Assembly (NCBI RefSeq): GCF_964063345.1
Contig: NZ_OZ061318.1
Span: 2,294,001-2,358,000 of the forward strand
DNA: 64,000 nucleotides
Direction of reading: 5' to 3'
Source: Pseudomonas lini
Lineage (GTDB): Bacteria; Pseudomonadota; Gammaproteobacteria; Pseudomonadales; Pseudomonadaceae
In this document: positions 48,921-58,355 of the stretch, in pieces
How the letters are laid out: each line of letters opens with the position of its first letter
Numbering within the stretch: position 1 is the stretch's first letter
Program-made: the position numbers and the translations under genes
The notes under the pieces: generated by a model
What the model was told of the DNA's origin: nothing
Database searches by the model: none
What the model saw: the letters and a program-made list of their open reading frames with translations, nothing else

Positions 48921-49889
48921 TCAGAGCGAGAGCAAGGCAAACCCCGCACGAATTTTCTCTTCCGGCAGATCATCGGCAATAAACACGATCACGCTTTCGC
49001 GTGTTTCATCATCGGCCCATTCCGTATCCCAGTCGAAGCCGTACAACTTCAATACCCCCTGAAACACCATCCGCCGCGGTTCGCCAAGAATGTTCAAAAC
49101 ACCTTTGTAGCGCAGCAGTTGCTTGCCATGTTCTTCCAGCAGTTCGTTCATGAACTCACTGAGTTTGTCGATATCCAGCGGCTTGTCGGTGCGCAGCACC
49201 AGGCTGGAAATACGGTCGATGGACGGTGCCTTGCTCACTGGACGCAGGCTCACCCCACCGCCGAGATCGGCATTGAGGTTGAAGCCGCGCACGTCGAGCA
49301 GTTCTGCCAGATCAATCTTGCCGTGCTCGACCAAGCGAATCGGCGCGCGACGGTTGATGCGGGTCAGACGCTCGCTAAGGGCGATGAAGGTCGGCTCGTC
49401 CACCAGATCGCGTTTGCTCACCAGCAAGCGGTCAGCAAAACCGATCTGCGCCTGGGCGATGGTCTGGGTCAGGTGATGTTCAGCATGTTTGGCGTCGACC
49501 AGGGTGATGATGCCGTCGAGGATGTAGCGCTCGCGCAGCTCTTCGTCGATGAAGAAGGTTTGCGCTACTGGGGCCGGATCGGCCAGACCGGTGCATTCGA
49601 TGACCAGACGATCGAAGGCGATTTCGCCACTGTCCAGGCGTTCGAGCAGCAGGTACAGCGCCTTGGTCAAATCGGTGTGGATGGTGCAGCAGACGCAGCC
49701 GTTGGACAGCGTCATCACTTGCACTGGCTCGTCACCCAACAGTTGGGTGTCGATACCGGCGTCACTGAATTCGTTTTCGATCACGGCGATTTTCAGGCCG
49801 TGCTCGGCTTTGAGCAGATGGCGCAACAATGTGGTCTTGCCGGCGCCTAGAAAGCCGCTGAGGATCGTGACAGGGATGGGAGAGGACAA
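48921..49889 (-). CDS. COG0523 (CobW/YjiA) GTPase
   Basis: G3E-family P-loop GTPase of 322 aa, thought to insert or deliver a metal. Walker A GFLGAGKTTLL, metal motif NGCVCC (GCxCC type), IENEFSDAGID and a SKRD in place of NKxD. The C-terminal CobW_C domain ends with EEKIRAGFALL. Start: TTG at 49889 with AGGAG 8 bases upstream (49898-49902); a second TTG 6 bases earlier is too close to it. The longer ATG frame runs into a REPIN. It stands beside yjiX-cstA (PA4604-PA4606 order). No Zur site was seen. Confidence 0.9.
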   Translation of the reverse strand: MSSPIPVTILSGFLGAGKTTLLRHLLKAEHGLKIAVIENEFSDAGIDTQLLGDEPVQVMTLSNGCVCCTIHTDLTKALYLLLERLDSGEIAFDRLVIECTGLADPAPVAQTFFIDEELRERYILDGIITLVDAKHAEHHLTQTIAQAQIGFADRLLVSKRDLVDEPTFIALSERLTRINRRAPIRLVEHGKIDLAELLDVRGFNLNADLGGGVSLRPVSKAPSIDRISSLVLRTDKPLDIDKLSEFMNELLEEHGKQLLRYKGVLNILGEPRRMVFQGVLKLYGFDWDTEWADDETRESVIVFIADDLPEEKIRAGFALLSL

Positions 49890-49935
49890 AGACAAGTCTC
49901 CTGTTTTCAAAAAAATTAAAGGAACACGAAACAAA

Positions 49936-50025
49936 TGTGGGAGCGGGCTTGCCCGCGATAGCGATTTACCATTCAACATCAATGTTGACTGATAGTCCGC
50001 CATCGCGGGCAAGCCCGCTCCCACA
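49936..50025. repeat. REPIN, GGCTTGCCCGCGA class
   Basis: TGTGGGAGCGGGCTTGCCCG and its complement with inner CAACATCAATGTTG symmetry, between yjiX and the COG0523 gene. Confidence 0.9.
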
Positions 50026-50051
50026 GGGATTGCATCAACCTGGCTATCGGG

Positions 50052-50249
50052 TCAACAGCACTTCGGCCCACCCTTGCCACCGTAACGGGCTTCCTGACGT
50101 TCGCGAAAGAACATCTCGTAGCTCATCACCGGTTTGTCCGGGTGTTTGGTTTGCATGTGCTCGACGTAGTTGTCGTAGTCGGGCATGCCGACCATCAGCC
50201 GCGCGGCCTGACCGAGGTATTTACCGAGGCGACTCAGGTCATTGAACAT
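50052..50249 (-). CDS. YjiX/YbdD family protein (DUF466)
   Basis: 65-aa protein with [13 protein letters not shown] and a C-terminal GGPKCC; in E. coli its homologues partner CstA/BtsT transporters. It follows cstA by 15 bases on the same strand, so it is translated from the same message. The paired terminal Cys is notable and shared by the family. Confidence 0.93.
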   Translation of the reverse strand: MFNDLSRLGKYLGQAARLMVGMPDYDNYVEHMQTKHPDKPVMSYEMFFRERQEARYGGKGGPKCC

Positions 50250-50264
50250 GGTGCAATCCTCAGG

Positions 50265-52331
50265 TTACGCATCCGGCTGAGCCTGGAACGGCGATTCTTT
50301 ATCCGTACGTTCTTTGGTACCCCAGGCGGCAATGCCGACCTTGAGCGCATAGAACAGGATGCTGAACACCACGAACAGGAACAGCGCGGTCAGCGTTGCG
50401 TTGGTGTAGGCGTTATAGATTACATGCTGCATCTGCTCGATGCTCTTGGCCGGGGCCAGGATTTGCCCGTTGGCCAACGCATCGCTGTATTTCTTCGCCA
50501 GCGACAGGAAGCCGATTGCCGGGTTGGCGTCGAACAGCTTGATGAAGCCTGCGGTGGTGGTGCAGATCAGCAACCAAACGGCTGGCAACATGGTCACCCA
50601 GACGTAGCGTTGGCGTTTCATTTTGATCAGCACAACGGTTGCCAGCATCAGCGCGATACCGGCGAGCATCTGGTTGGAGATACCGAACAGCGGCCACAAG
50701 GTGTTGATGCCACCCAGCGGGTCGATCACACCTTGGTACAGCAGGTAACCCCACATCGCCACGCAACCGGCGGTGGCGATCAGGTTGGCGGTCCAGGATT
50801 CGGTGCGTTTGAGCGCCGGCACGAACGAGCCGAGCAAATCCTGCAGCATGAAACGTCCGGCACGGGTACCGGCGTCGACGGCCGTCAGGATGAACAGCGC
50901 TTCGAACAGGATTGCGAAGTGGTACCAGAACGCCATGGTGTTTTCACCCGGCAGCACGCTGTGCAGGATCTGCGCGATACCGACCGCCAGGGTCGGCGCA
51001 CCGCCGGCACGGGCCAGGATGGTGGTTTCACCGATGTCCTTGGCCACCGCTTGCAGCGCTTCCGGGGTAATCGCGAAACCCCAGCCGCTGACAGCTTGTG
51101 CCACAGCCACCACGTCACCGCCGACGACTGCCGCCGGGCTGTTCATGGCGAAGTACACGCCTGGCTCGATCACCGAAGCGGCAACCATTGCCATGATCGC
51201 CACGAAGGATTCCATCAGCATGCCGCCGTAACCGATGTAACGGGCGTTGACCTCGTTATCCAGCAACTTCGGCGTGGTGCCGGAGGAGATTAGTGCGTGG
51301 AAACCCGACACTGCGCCACAGGCAATGGTGATGAACAGGAACGGAAACAGACCGCCCTTCCACACCGGCCCGGTGCCGTCGATGAACTGGGTCAATGCCG
51401 GCATTTTCAGCTCAGGCATGGTGATCAGAATGCCGATCGCCAGCGCAACAATGGTGCCGATTTTGAGGAAGGTCGACAGGTAATCGCGAGGGGCGAGAAT
51501 CAGCCACACCGGCAACACTGCCGCCACAAAACCGTAGCCAATCAGCATCCAGGTGATCTGGATCCCGGTAAAGCTGAACGCCTTGGCCCACACCGGGTCA
51601 GCGGCAATCTGCCCGCCCAGCCAGATCGAACCCAGCAGCAACGCCACGCCGATTACCGAGATTTCACCGATGCGACCCGGGCGGATGTAGCGCATATAGA
51701 TGCCCATGAACATCGCGATCGGGATGGTCGCCATCACCGTGAAAATACCCCATGGGCTTTCGGCCAGGGCCTTGACCACGATCAGCGCCAGCACCGCGAG
51801 GATGATGATCATGATCAGGAAACAGCCAAACAGCGCGATGGTCCCGGGGATGCGGCCCATTTCTTCACGGACCATATCGCCCAAAGAACGACCGTTGCGG
51901 CGGGTGGACATGAACAGGACCATGAAGTCCTGAACCGCACCCGCCAGCACGACGCCGGCAATCAGCCACAGCGTACCGGGCAGGTAGCCCATCTGCGCCG
52001 CCAAGACCGGGCCTACCAGCGGCCCCGCGCCAGCGATGGCTGCAAAGTGGTGACCGAAGAGGATGTGTTTGTTGGTCGGCACATAGTCCAGACCGTCATT
52101 ATTTAGCACGGCAGGTGTAGCCCGACGCGGATCGAGTTGCATCACATTGTTGGCGATGAACAGGCTGTAGTAGCGGTAAGCGACCAGATAAATGGCCACG
52201 GCGGCGACCACAATCCACAAGGCGTTGATCGCCTCGCCTCGGCGCAATGCCACTACACCCAGGGCGCACGCTCCCAGGATTGCCAGCAGCAGCCAGGGTA
52301 GGTGGCGTAGCAGGCTATTATTATTTTTCAT
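50265..52331 (-). CDS. cstA: CstA family transporter (carbon starvation protein)
   Basis: Inner-membrane transporter of 688 aa with about 16-18 helices, known for peptide or pyruvate uptake during carbon starvation. Family motifs: FGHHFAAIAGAGPLVGP near the N terminus, GRSLGDMVREEMG, and SSGTTPKLL. ATG 52331 (MKNNNSLLRH) is used; the frame is open further but without a family match. The gene heads a cstA-yjiX operon. Which substrate is used here cannot be told from sequence. Confidence 0.92.
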   Translation of the reverse strand: MKNNNSLLRHLPWLLLAILGACALGVVALRRGEAINALWIVVAAVAIYLVAYRYYSLFIANNVMQLDPRRATPAVLNNDGLDYVPTNKHILFGHHFAAIAGAGPLVGPVLAAQMGYLPGTLWLIAGVVLAGAVQDFMVLFMSTRRNGRSLGDMVREEMGRIPGTIALFGCFLIMIIILAVLALIVVKALAESPWGIFTVMATIPIAMFMGIYMRYIRPGRIGEISVIGVALLLGSIWLGGQIAADPVWAKAFSFTGIQITWMLIGYGFVAAVLPVWLILAPRDYLSTFLKIGTIVALAIGILITMPELKMPALTQFIDGTGPVWKGGLFPFLFITIACGAVSGFHALISSGTTPKLLDNEVNARYIGYGGMLMESFVAIMAMVAASVIEPGVYFAMNSPAAVVGGDVVAVAQAVSGWGFAITPEALQAVAKDIGETTILARAGGAPTLAVGIAQILHSVLPGENTMAFWYHFAILFEALFILTAVDAGTRAGRFMLQDLLGSFVPALKRTESWTANLIATAGCVAMWGYLLYQGVIDPLGGINTLWPLFGISNQMLAGIALMLATVVLIKMKRQRYVWVTMLPAVWLLICTTTAGFIKLFDANPAIGFLSLAKKYSDALANGQILAPAKSIEQMQHVIYNAYTNATLTALFLFVVFSILFYALKVGIAAWGTKERTDKESPFQAQPDA

Positions 52332-52487
52332 TTTATGATTCCAGCCAGAGTGGACAAGAAAGACAGCCACCCCGAGTTTAGCGCTACTGGCCTCAAAGGC
52401 CACCCCCAACATTGGTCTAGAACCTGTCTTGCTGGCAGGCTTTAACAATGCGGGTCTATAGTCAGCGGACATTCAGAGGATTGCGCC

Positions 52488-52856
52488 ATGAGTGACCACC
52501 CTGCTGATCGCCGCCACTTCAAACGTATTGCGTTCGATGCCCGAACCGAGCTGAGCCAGGGGGAATTCATCTGGCCGGTGAAATTGATCGACCTGTCGCT
52601 CAAGGGGCTGCTTATCGAGAAGCCCGAGCCGTGGCTGGGTAATCCAGACTGGCATTTCCTGGTTGATATTCATCTTAACGAAGACGTCGAGATCAAGATG
52701 GATGTGATGTTGACCCACGATGACCATGGTCAACTCGGATTTGTCTGCAAACACATCAGCCTGGAATCGATTGAACGGCTGCGGCGATTGATCGAGTTCA
52801 ACCTGGGCGATCCGCAAGAGCTGGAACGTGAACTGGGTGCACTGATCGAAATCTGA
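52488..52856 (+). CDS. PilZ-domain c-di-GMP receptor (MapZ-like, PA4608 homologue)
   Basis: 122 aa, almost wholly a PilZ domain. The c-di-GMP contacts are visible: RRHFKR (RxxxR, Arg9-Arg13) and DLSLKG (DxSxxG). PA4608/MapZ in PAO1 binds the chemotaxis methyltransferase CheR1 to slow receptor methylation; the same radA neighbour supports orthology. Together with morA this gives the window two c-di-GMP components. Confidence 0.9.
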   Translation: MSDHPADRRHFKRIAFDARTELSQGEFIWPVKLIDLSLKGLLIEKPEPWLGNPDWHFLVDIHLNEDVEIKMDVMLTHDDHGQLGFVCKHISLESIERLRRLIEFNLGDPQELERELGALIEI

Positions 52857-52873
52857 AGACTCGACGCAATACC

Positions 52874-52965
52874 TGTGGGAGCCGGGCTTGCCCGCGATGG
52901 CGATTTTAATCCCACAACAAATGTCGACTGACTAACCGCTATCGCGGGCAAGCCCGGCTCCCACA
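52874..52965. repeat. REPIN, GGCTTGCCCGCGA class
   Basis: TGTGGGAGCCGGGCTTGCCC and its complement between the convergent PilZ gene and radA. Confidence 0.9.
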
Positions 52966-52985
52966 GGATTGTGTGTTGCTTGCAG

Positions 52986-54353
52986 TTATTCAAACAACGC
53001 GTCGAGCGCCTGTTCCAGACGCGTCACCGCAATAATCTGCAACCCCGGCGGCGCTTCTTTCGGCGCGTTGCCCTTGGGCACGATGGCGCGTTTGAAGCCG
53101 TGCTTGGCCGCCTCTTTCAAGCGTTCCTGGCCACTCGGCACCGGACGCACTTCACCCGACAACCCCACTTCGCCGAACACCAGCAGATCATGGGGCAGCG
53201 GCCGGTTGCGCAAACTGGACATGACCGCCGCCATCAAGGCCAGGTCGGACGCTGTTTCCAGCACCTTCACTCCGCCGACCACGTTGAGGAACACGTCCTG
53301 ATCGTGAGTCGGTATGCCGCCGTGGCGATGTAAAACCGCCAACAACATGGCCAAGCGATTCTGATCCAGACCGAGCGTTACCCGGCGTGGGTTGGCCAGA
53401 TGACTGTCGTCCACCAATGCCTGGACTTCCACCAGCATCGGCCGGGTGCCTTCCCACGTGGCCATGACCACGCTGCCCGGGACTTCTTCCTGAGCACGGG
53501 TCAGAAAAATCGCCGAAGGGTTGGAGACTTCTTTCAGGCCCTTGTCGGTCATGCCGAACACGCCCAATTCATTCACCGCGCCGAAACGGTTTTTCACCGC
53601 CCTCAGCAGACGCAGGCGCCCATCGGATTCGCCTTCAAAATACAGAACGGTGTCGACCATATGTTCCAGTACTCGAGGGCCAGCCAGCGCGCCTTCTTTG
53701 GTGACATGCCCCACGAGGAAGATTGCTGTGCCGCTTTGTTTGGCGTAACGCACCAGCAATGCCGCACTTTCGCGAACCTGGGAAACGCCCCCCGGTGCCG
53801 ATTGCAGTTGCTCGGTGAAAATCGTCTGGATCGAGTCGATCACCATCACCTTGGGCTTTTCCTGCCGGGCCGTGGCGATGATGGTTTCGATGCAGGTTTC
53901 GGTCATCACCCGCAACTGATCCTGAGGCAAGCCCAGGCGCCGGGCGCGCATGGCCACTTGTTGCTGGGATTCTTCGCCGGTGACATAAAGCGCCGGCATG
54001 CTCTTGGCGAGGTTGCACAAGGTTTGCAACAAAATGGTCGACTTGCCGATGCCGGGATCACCACCGATCAACACCACCGAGCCATCCACCAGGCCGCCGC
54101 CCAGAACGCGATCCAGCTCACTGGACGCCGTGGAGAAACGCGGAATCTCTTCAACGCTGACTTCGGCTAGGGTCTTGATCTGCGCCTGCTGGCCGGTCCA
54201 TCCGGTGCGACCGCTGGGGGCTGCGGCGCCGCCGCTCTCCACCATGGTTTCGGTCAGCGTGTTCCAGGCCCCGCATTCGCCGCACTGGCCGGCCCACTTG
54301 GGGAAGGTTGAGCCACACTCGGTGCAGCCGTACATGCGCTTGGCCTTGGCCAT
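52986..54353 (-). CDS. radA: RadA, DNA repair ATPase
   Basis: RecA-like helicase that promotes branch migration in recombination, 455 aa from ATG 54353 (MAKAKRMY). N-terminal zinc finger CTECGSTFPKWAGQCGECGAW; Walker A GGDPGIGKSTILLQ; the RadA-specific KNRFG motif; C-terminal Lon-like domain (inactive in RadA). Orders with the PilZ gene as PA4608-PA4609. Confidence 0.96.
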   Translation of the reverse strand: MAKAKRMYGCTECGSTFPKWAGQCGECGAWNTLTETMVESGGAAAPSGRTGWTGQQAQIKTLAEVSVEEIPRFSTASSELDRVLGGGLVDGSVVLIGGDPGIGKSTILLQTLCNLAKSMPALYVTGEESQQQVAMRARRLGLPQDQLRVMTETCIETIIATARQEKPKVMVIDSIQTIFTEQLQSAPGGVSQVRESAALLVRYAKQSGTAIFLVGHVTKEGALAGPRVLEHMVDTVLYFEGESDGRLRLLRAVKNRFGAVNELGVFGMTDKGLKEVSNPSAIFLTRAQEEVPGSVVMATWEGTRPMLVEVQALVDDSHLANPRRVTLGLDQNRLAMLLAVLHRHGGIPTHDQDVFLNVVGGVKVLETASDLALMAAVMSSLRNRPLPHDLLVFGEVGLSGEVRPVPSGQERLKEAAKHGFKRAIVPKGNAPKEAPPGLQIIAVTRLEQALDALFE

Positions 54354-54398
54354 CTGAACTCCCGGCAAAAACCGCGATGATAGCTCAGCTGGCGCGGA

Positions 54399-54953
54399 TC
54401 AGCGCGGCGCCGCCGTGTGGATTTCACCGCTGGCCAGACGCGCGGCACTATTGCCCAGCGGATCTTCGGCGTTCATGTCCGCCCCTTTTGCTTTGAGTGC
54501 GTCCAGCAACTCAACGCGCTTGAACAAGCCGGCATACATCGCGGCAGTCTGCCCCGCGCCATTGCGTTGGTCGGGGCTGCAATTGGCCGCCAGCAGGGTT
54601 TGAGCGATCTGCATTTCGCCTTTGAAAATCGCACCCATCAACGCCGTGTTGCCGCGTTGATCCTGGGCACAGGCGTCCGCCCCGGCAGCGAGCAAACGCT
54701 CCACTGCGGCACCCTGGCCGTGATAGGCGGCCAGAATCAGTGCGGTGTACCCCTTGCTGTCACGGGTATCGAGGGAATAGCCAGCCTCGATGAAGGTATC
54801 GAGCATCGGCACATCACCGCGTCGAGCGGCATCGAAATAGTAATCCTCTAATTGGGCTTTCAACGCCGCAGGGTCTTTCGAGGCTTGCGCGTCGGATCCG
54901 GCGAACACACTGAGCGACCAGCACGCCAGAAACACAGACAGATAAAAACGCAT
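54399..54953 (-). CDS. ankB: AnkB, periplasmic ankyrin-repeat protein
   Basis: 184 aa with an N-terminal signal peptide (MRFYLSVFLACWSLSVFAG) and four to five ankyrin repeats (DSKGYTALILAAYHGQGAAV, RGNTALMGAIFKGE, GQTAAMYAGLF, LGNSAARLA). In PAO1 AnkB is co-transcribed with katB and needed for full KatB activity in the periplasm. Here it follows katB by 57 bases on the same strand, which fits. Confidence 0.91.
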   Translation of the reverse strand: MRFYLSVFLACWSLSVFAGSDAQASKDPAALKAQLEDYYFDAARRGDVPMLDTFIEAGYSLDTRDSKGYTALILAAYHGQGAAVERLLAAGADACAQDQRGNTALMGAIFKGEMQIAQTLLAANCSPDQRNGAGQTAAMYAGLFKRVELLDALKAKGADMNAEDPLGNSAARLASGEIHTAAPR

Positions 54954-55010
54954 GGCGAGTCTCCTTGATCAGACGGGACCTCACATGAGGCCCCGCTACA
55001 GGCAGATGGA

Positions 55011-56552
55011 TCAGTCGACCAGTTTGGCCGCCAGCGCCTTGACCCGAGCCAGATCACCCTTGGCTACTTTGGCCACCCCGGTCCCGTATTCCGGATCGGC
55101 CTTGTATAGGAAGGACAGGATGATGTGCTTGCTCTCATCATCGGTGGTGGCCAGCGAGCCACCAAAGCTGTCGATCAGGTCCTGACGTTCCTTCGGGTTG
55201 AACGAGCGATACAGATCGCCGGCCTGCTTGAAGTTCTGCTCACGCGCAATCTTCACCTGCTGCGTGCTGCCCGACAGGGCCGACTGGCTGTAACGCGCGG
55301 TTTGCGGCTCTTCACGGGCCAGCAGGCGACTTGGCTGGTAATTCACGCCTGTGCTGCTGGCGCCGATGTTCATTGCGCCATCCTGATTACCGTTATTCAC
55401 GGCGACTTTGGGTGCGTTGATCGGCAGCTGCAGAGCGTTGGCCCCCAGACGATACAGTTGGGTATCGGCATACGAGAACACTCGCCCTTGCAATAAGCGA
55501 TCTTCCGAAGGTTCGATACCCGGAACTAAATTGGCCGGAGCCATGGCCACTTGTTCGGTTTCCTGGAAAACATTCGCTGGATTACGGTTCAACACCATTT
55601 GTCCAACTTTTCGCTCTGGAACACCTGGCCAGATTTTGGTCGCGTCCAATGGATCGAAATCAAACTTGGACAAGTCTTGTGGATTTACAACCTGGACGTA
55701 CAAGTCCCATTTCGGAAAGTCACCCTTGTTAATATGTGAAACCAAGTCGTTAGTCATATGACTGTAGTCTTGACCTTGAACACCCGTCACTTCTTTAGGG
55801 TCAAGATTTTTTATCCCCTGCAAACTTTTCCAGTGAAATTTTACATAGTGCACATCGCCTTTGGCGTTAATTAACTTGTAGGCATGTACACCGTTACCGT
55901 CCATTTCCCGATAGCTGGCCGGCGTGCCGGAGTTTGAATACAACTCGGTCAAGGTACGAGTGGCTTCCGGAACATGGGAGAAAAAGTCGAAACGACGGGA
56001 ATCGTCGTCAAGGTTGGTGCGCGGATCCGGCTTGAAGGCGTGGACCATGTCCGGAAACTTGATCGCGTCACGGATGAAGAAGGTCGGAAAATTGTTGCCG
56101 ACCAGGTCCCAGTTGCCGTCTGCGGTGTAGAACTTGGTGGCGAACCCCCGCGGATCACGCAAGGTTTCCGGCGAATGGTTGCCATGGACCACGGCGGAAA
56201 AACGCACAAAGACCGGCGTGCTTTGACCACTGGCAAATACCTTGGCCTTGGTCAGGTCGCTGAGGTCGTCGGTCACGGTGAACGTGCCATGAGCGCCAGT
56301 GCCACGGGCATGCACCACGCGTTCGGGAATGCGTTCACGGTCAAAACGCTGGAGTTTCTGGATCAGTTGTATGTCTTGCAACAGCACCGGCCCGGTCGCG
56401 CCAGCGGTTTGCGAGTTCTGGTTGTCGCCGACGGCGGCGCCGTTATCCCGGGTCAACGTCGCCGCGCTGACGGAGAAGGACAGCAAGCTGGCGGTCAGAA
56501 CGCCAAACGTACGACGGAGGGGCAAAGCCCCGAGGCCGAGGGGAGTTGTCAT
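55011..56552 (-). CDS. katB: Catalase KatB (periplasmic, signal-peptide type)
   Basis: Monofunctional haem catalase of 513 aa. ATG 56552 opens a signal peptide (TASLLSFSVSAA). Catalytic His is in RVVHARGTGAHG, Asn in VGNNFPTFFIRDAIKFPD, and the haem-ligand Tyr in FSYADTQLYRLG. Expected to be peroxide-induced through OxyR, as in PAO1. Odd: about 55550-55915 is far more AT-rich than the rest of the gene (22 of 60 G+C in 55801-55860 against 34 of 60 in 55201-55260), yet the frame is intact, which suggests a recombined patch. Confidence 0.94.
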   Translation of the reverse strand: MTTPLGLGALPLRRTFGVLTASLLSFSVSAATLTRDNGAAVGDNQNSQTAGATGPVLLQDIQLIQKLQRFDRERIPERVVHARGTGAHGTFTVTDDLSDLTKAKVFASGQSTPVFVRFSAVVHGNHSPETLRDPRGFATKFYTADGNWDLVGNNFPTFFIRDAIKFPDMVHAFKPDPRTNLDDDSRRFDFFSHVPEATRTLTELYSNSGTPASYREMDGNGVHAYKLINAKGDVHYVKFHWKSLQGIKNLDPKEVTGVQGQDYSHMTNDLVSHINKGDFPKWDLYVQVVNPQDLSKFDFDPLDATKIWPGVPERKVGQMVLNRNPANVFQETEQVAMAPANLVPGIEPSEDRLLQGRVFSYADTQLYRLGANALQLPINAPKVAVNNGNQDGAMNIGASSTGVNYQPSRLLAREEPQTARYSQSALSGSTQQVKIAREQNFKQAGDLYRSFNPKERQDLIDSFGGSLATTDDESKHIILSFLYKADPEYGTGVAKVAKGDLARVKALAAKLVD

Positions 56553-56837
56553 GGAAGTTTCCTCTGATTTTATAAGGCGCATCCAGGTGCGCCCCACAGA
56601 GGCTAGTGACCCAAAGGCCAAAACATAAATAGAAATCCCGTACCGAGCCGATAGAGAAAAGGTTCTGTAAAGCCCGGTCTAGAGCGGGTAAACGCGCGCG
56701 ACTGGTGGCACTTTGTAAACTAATTGGCGGAAGATGTGTCGATAAGAGCGAGCATTGTAAGACGGTGTTTCGAGCAGGAGCCGTTTTGCTGATTTACACT
56801 GCATTCACCAACCTCATCTGTAACAAGGAAATAACCT

Positions 56838-57251
56838 ATGGGCGTGATAAGTGAGTTCAAGGCCTTCGCGGTCAAAGGTAATGTGGTCGACATGGCCGTG
56901 GGTATCATCATTGGCGCCGCCTTCGGCAAAATCGTTTCGTCGTTTGTCGGCGACGTGGTGATGCCGCCAATCGGCTTGCTGATCGGTGGGGTGGACTTCA
57001 GTGACCTGGCCGTTACGCTCAAGGCTGGCAATGGTGAAGTCCCGGCGGTGATGCTGGCCTACGGTAAGTTCATCCAGAGCTTGATCGATTTCATCATCGT
57101 CGCCTTCGCGATCTTCATGGGCGTCAAGGCCATCAACCGTCTGAAACGCGAAGAGGCCGTGGCGCCAACCCTGCCGCCGGTTCCGACCAAGGAAGAAGAG
57201 CTGCTGGAAGAGATTCGCGATCTGCTCAAGGCTCAGAACAATCGGCCCTGA
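56838..57251 (+). CDS. mscL: MscL, large-conductance mechanosensitive channel
   Basis: Emergency pressure-release channel of the inner membrane, 137 aa, homopentameric. TM1 is [22 protein letters not shown]2 [18 protein letters not shown]; the cytoplasmic helix ends [24 protein letters not shown] precedes the ATG. Matches PA4614. Confidence 0.96.
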   Translation: MGVISEFKAFAVKGNVVDMAVGIIIGAAFGKIVSSFVGDVVMPPIGLLIGGVDFSDLAVTLKAGNGEVPAVMLAYGKFIQSLIDFIIVAFAIFMGVKAINRLKREEAVAPTLPPVPTKEEELLEEIRDLLKAQNNRP

Positions 57252-57268
57252 TAACTGATTGCCCCAAG

Positions 57269-57294
57269 AAACGGCGCCTTCGGGGCGCCGTTTG
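57269..57294 (+). terminator. Terminator between mscL and fpr (bidirectional)
   Basis: AAACGGCGCC-TTCGG-GGCGCCGTTTGTTT, 18 bases after mscL, ending just before the fpr stop. Confidence 0.88.
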
Positions 57295-57295
57295 T

Positions 57296-58072
57296 TTACC
57301 AGTAGTTTTCCACTGCCACCTGGCCGGGTCGTCGACTGAGGCTCAAGTGCATGTCCCGTTGTTTGAGCAACTTGCGTGTGTCATCGATCATCTGTGGATT
57401 ACCGCAGAGCATTACCCGTGAATGCTCGGCTGTCAGCGCTACACCAGCCGTCTGCTCCAGCTCGCCACTTTCCATGAGCGTTGTGATCCGCCCATTCAAG
57501 GCACCTGGATGCTGCTCTCGCGTGACGGTGGCGATGAACTGCAGCTTGTGCGCGTACTCGGCCAGATAATCGCGCTGTGCCAGCCCTGCAATCAGCTCCT
57601 GATAGGCCAATTCCCGCGCTTCGCGCACGCTGTAGACCAGAATGATTCGTTCGAATTTCTCCCAAACCTCGAAGTCCTGCAGGATCGACAGAAACGGCGC
57701 CAGCCCCGTGCCTGTGGACAACAACCAGAGGTCACGGCCATCGACAAAGCGATCCAGCGTCAGATAACCAAAGGCCTGCCGGTCGATCAGCAGCGTGTCG
57801 CCGACTTCCAGCCGACTCAATTCACTGGTGAACTCCCCTCCCGGCACGACAATAGAGAAGAACTCCAGGAACTCGTCATAGGGTGAGGAGACCATGGAAT
57901 AAGCCCTCCACACCGTACTGCCGTCCGCTTTGGTAACGCCCAGCCGGGCGAATTGCCCCGCGCGAAAACGAAAGCCCGGATCCCGGGTGGTCCTCAGAGT
58001 AAACAAGTTTGGCGTCAACGGATGGACGTCCAGTAGCGTCTGGCGCGTGAATTTTTCTGCACTGGCGGTCAT
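57296..58072 (-). CDS. fpr: Ferredoxin/flavodoxin--NADP+ reductase
   Basis: FAD enzyme of 258 aa that passes electrons between NADPH and ferredoxin or flavodoxin. FAD site WRAYSMVSSP (RxYS), FEFFSIVVPGGEFT; NADP site STGTGLAPFLS; C-terminal aromatic ends VENYW. Start ATG 58072 (MTASAEKF) has GGAG 7 bases upstream; the ATG at 58084 does not. Position matches PA4615, the fprB locus; there is no finR beside it. Confidence 0.94.
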   Translation of the reverse strand: MTASAEKFTRQTLLDVHPLTPNLFTLRTTRDPGFRFRAGQFARLGVTKADGSTVWRAYSMVSSPYDEFLEFFSIVVPGGEFTSELSRLEVGDTLLIDRQAFGYLTLDRFVDGRDLWLLSTGTGLAPFLSILQDFEVWEKFERIILVYSVREARELAYQELIAGLAQRDYLAEYAHKLQFIATVTREQHPGALNGRITTLMESGELEQTAGVALTAEHSRVMLCGNPQMIDDTRKLLKQRDMHLSLSRRPGQVAVENYW

Positions 58073-58302
58073 GGGGCGCTCCATTCAACAGATGACGCCA
58101 GTGTCCCGCAAAGCAGGCGGCGTAAACACCGGTGATTTGTAATGGCTTTCACCCCATTCACTAAAATACAAAATTGATATGCAGTTGGATTTATTTCTCC
58201 TTAGTAAGTGACCTAAGAACTGATTTATGCGGTTGCACGCTTTTTCAAGAGCAAAAAAAACCAACATGCGTGTAAGAATTCTCCTACACTCCGGGGCGTG
58301 CC

Positions 58303-58315
58303 GGATCCTGGATCC
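58303..58315. promoter_or_regulatory. Doubled GGATCC motif before the LuxR gene
   Basis: GGATCCTGGATCC, 40 bases before the luxR-like start; nearly palindromic and could be an operator. No classical lux box was recognised. Confidence 0.25.
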
Positions 58316-58355
58316 AATAAGCGCCAATTGAAGTAAGTCCGCATGGAGTTACCCG

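Noticed and set aside
48921..50249. COG0523 GTPase or cstA as lanthipeptide export or tailoring genes
   Set aside because: Both keep the conserved PA4604-PA4606 order on the opposite strand, so their position is ancestral.
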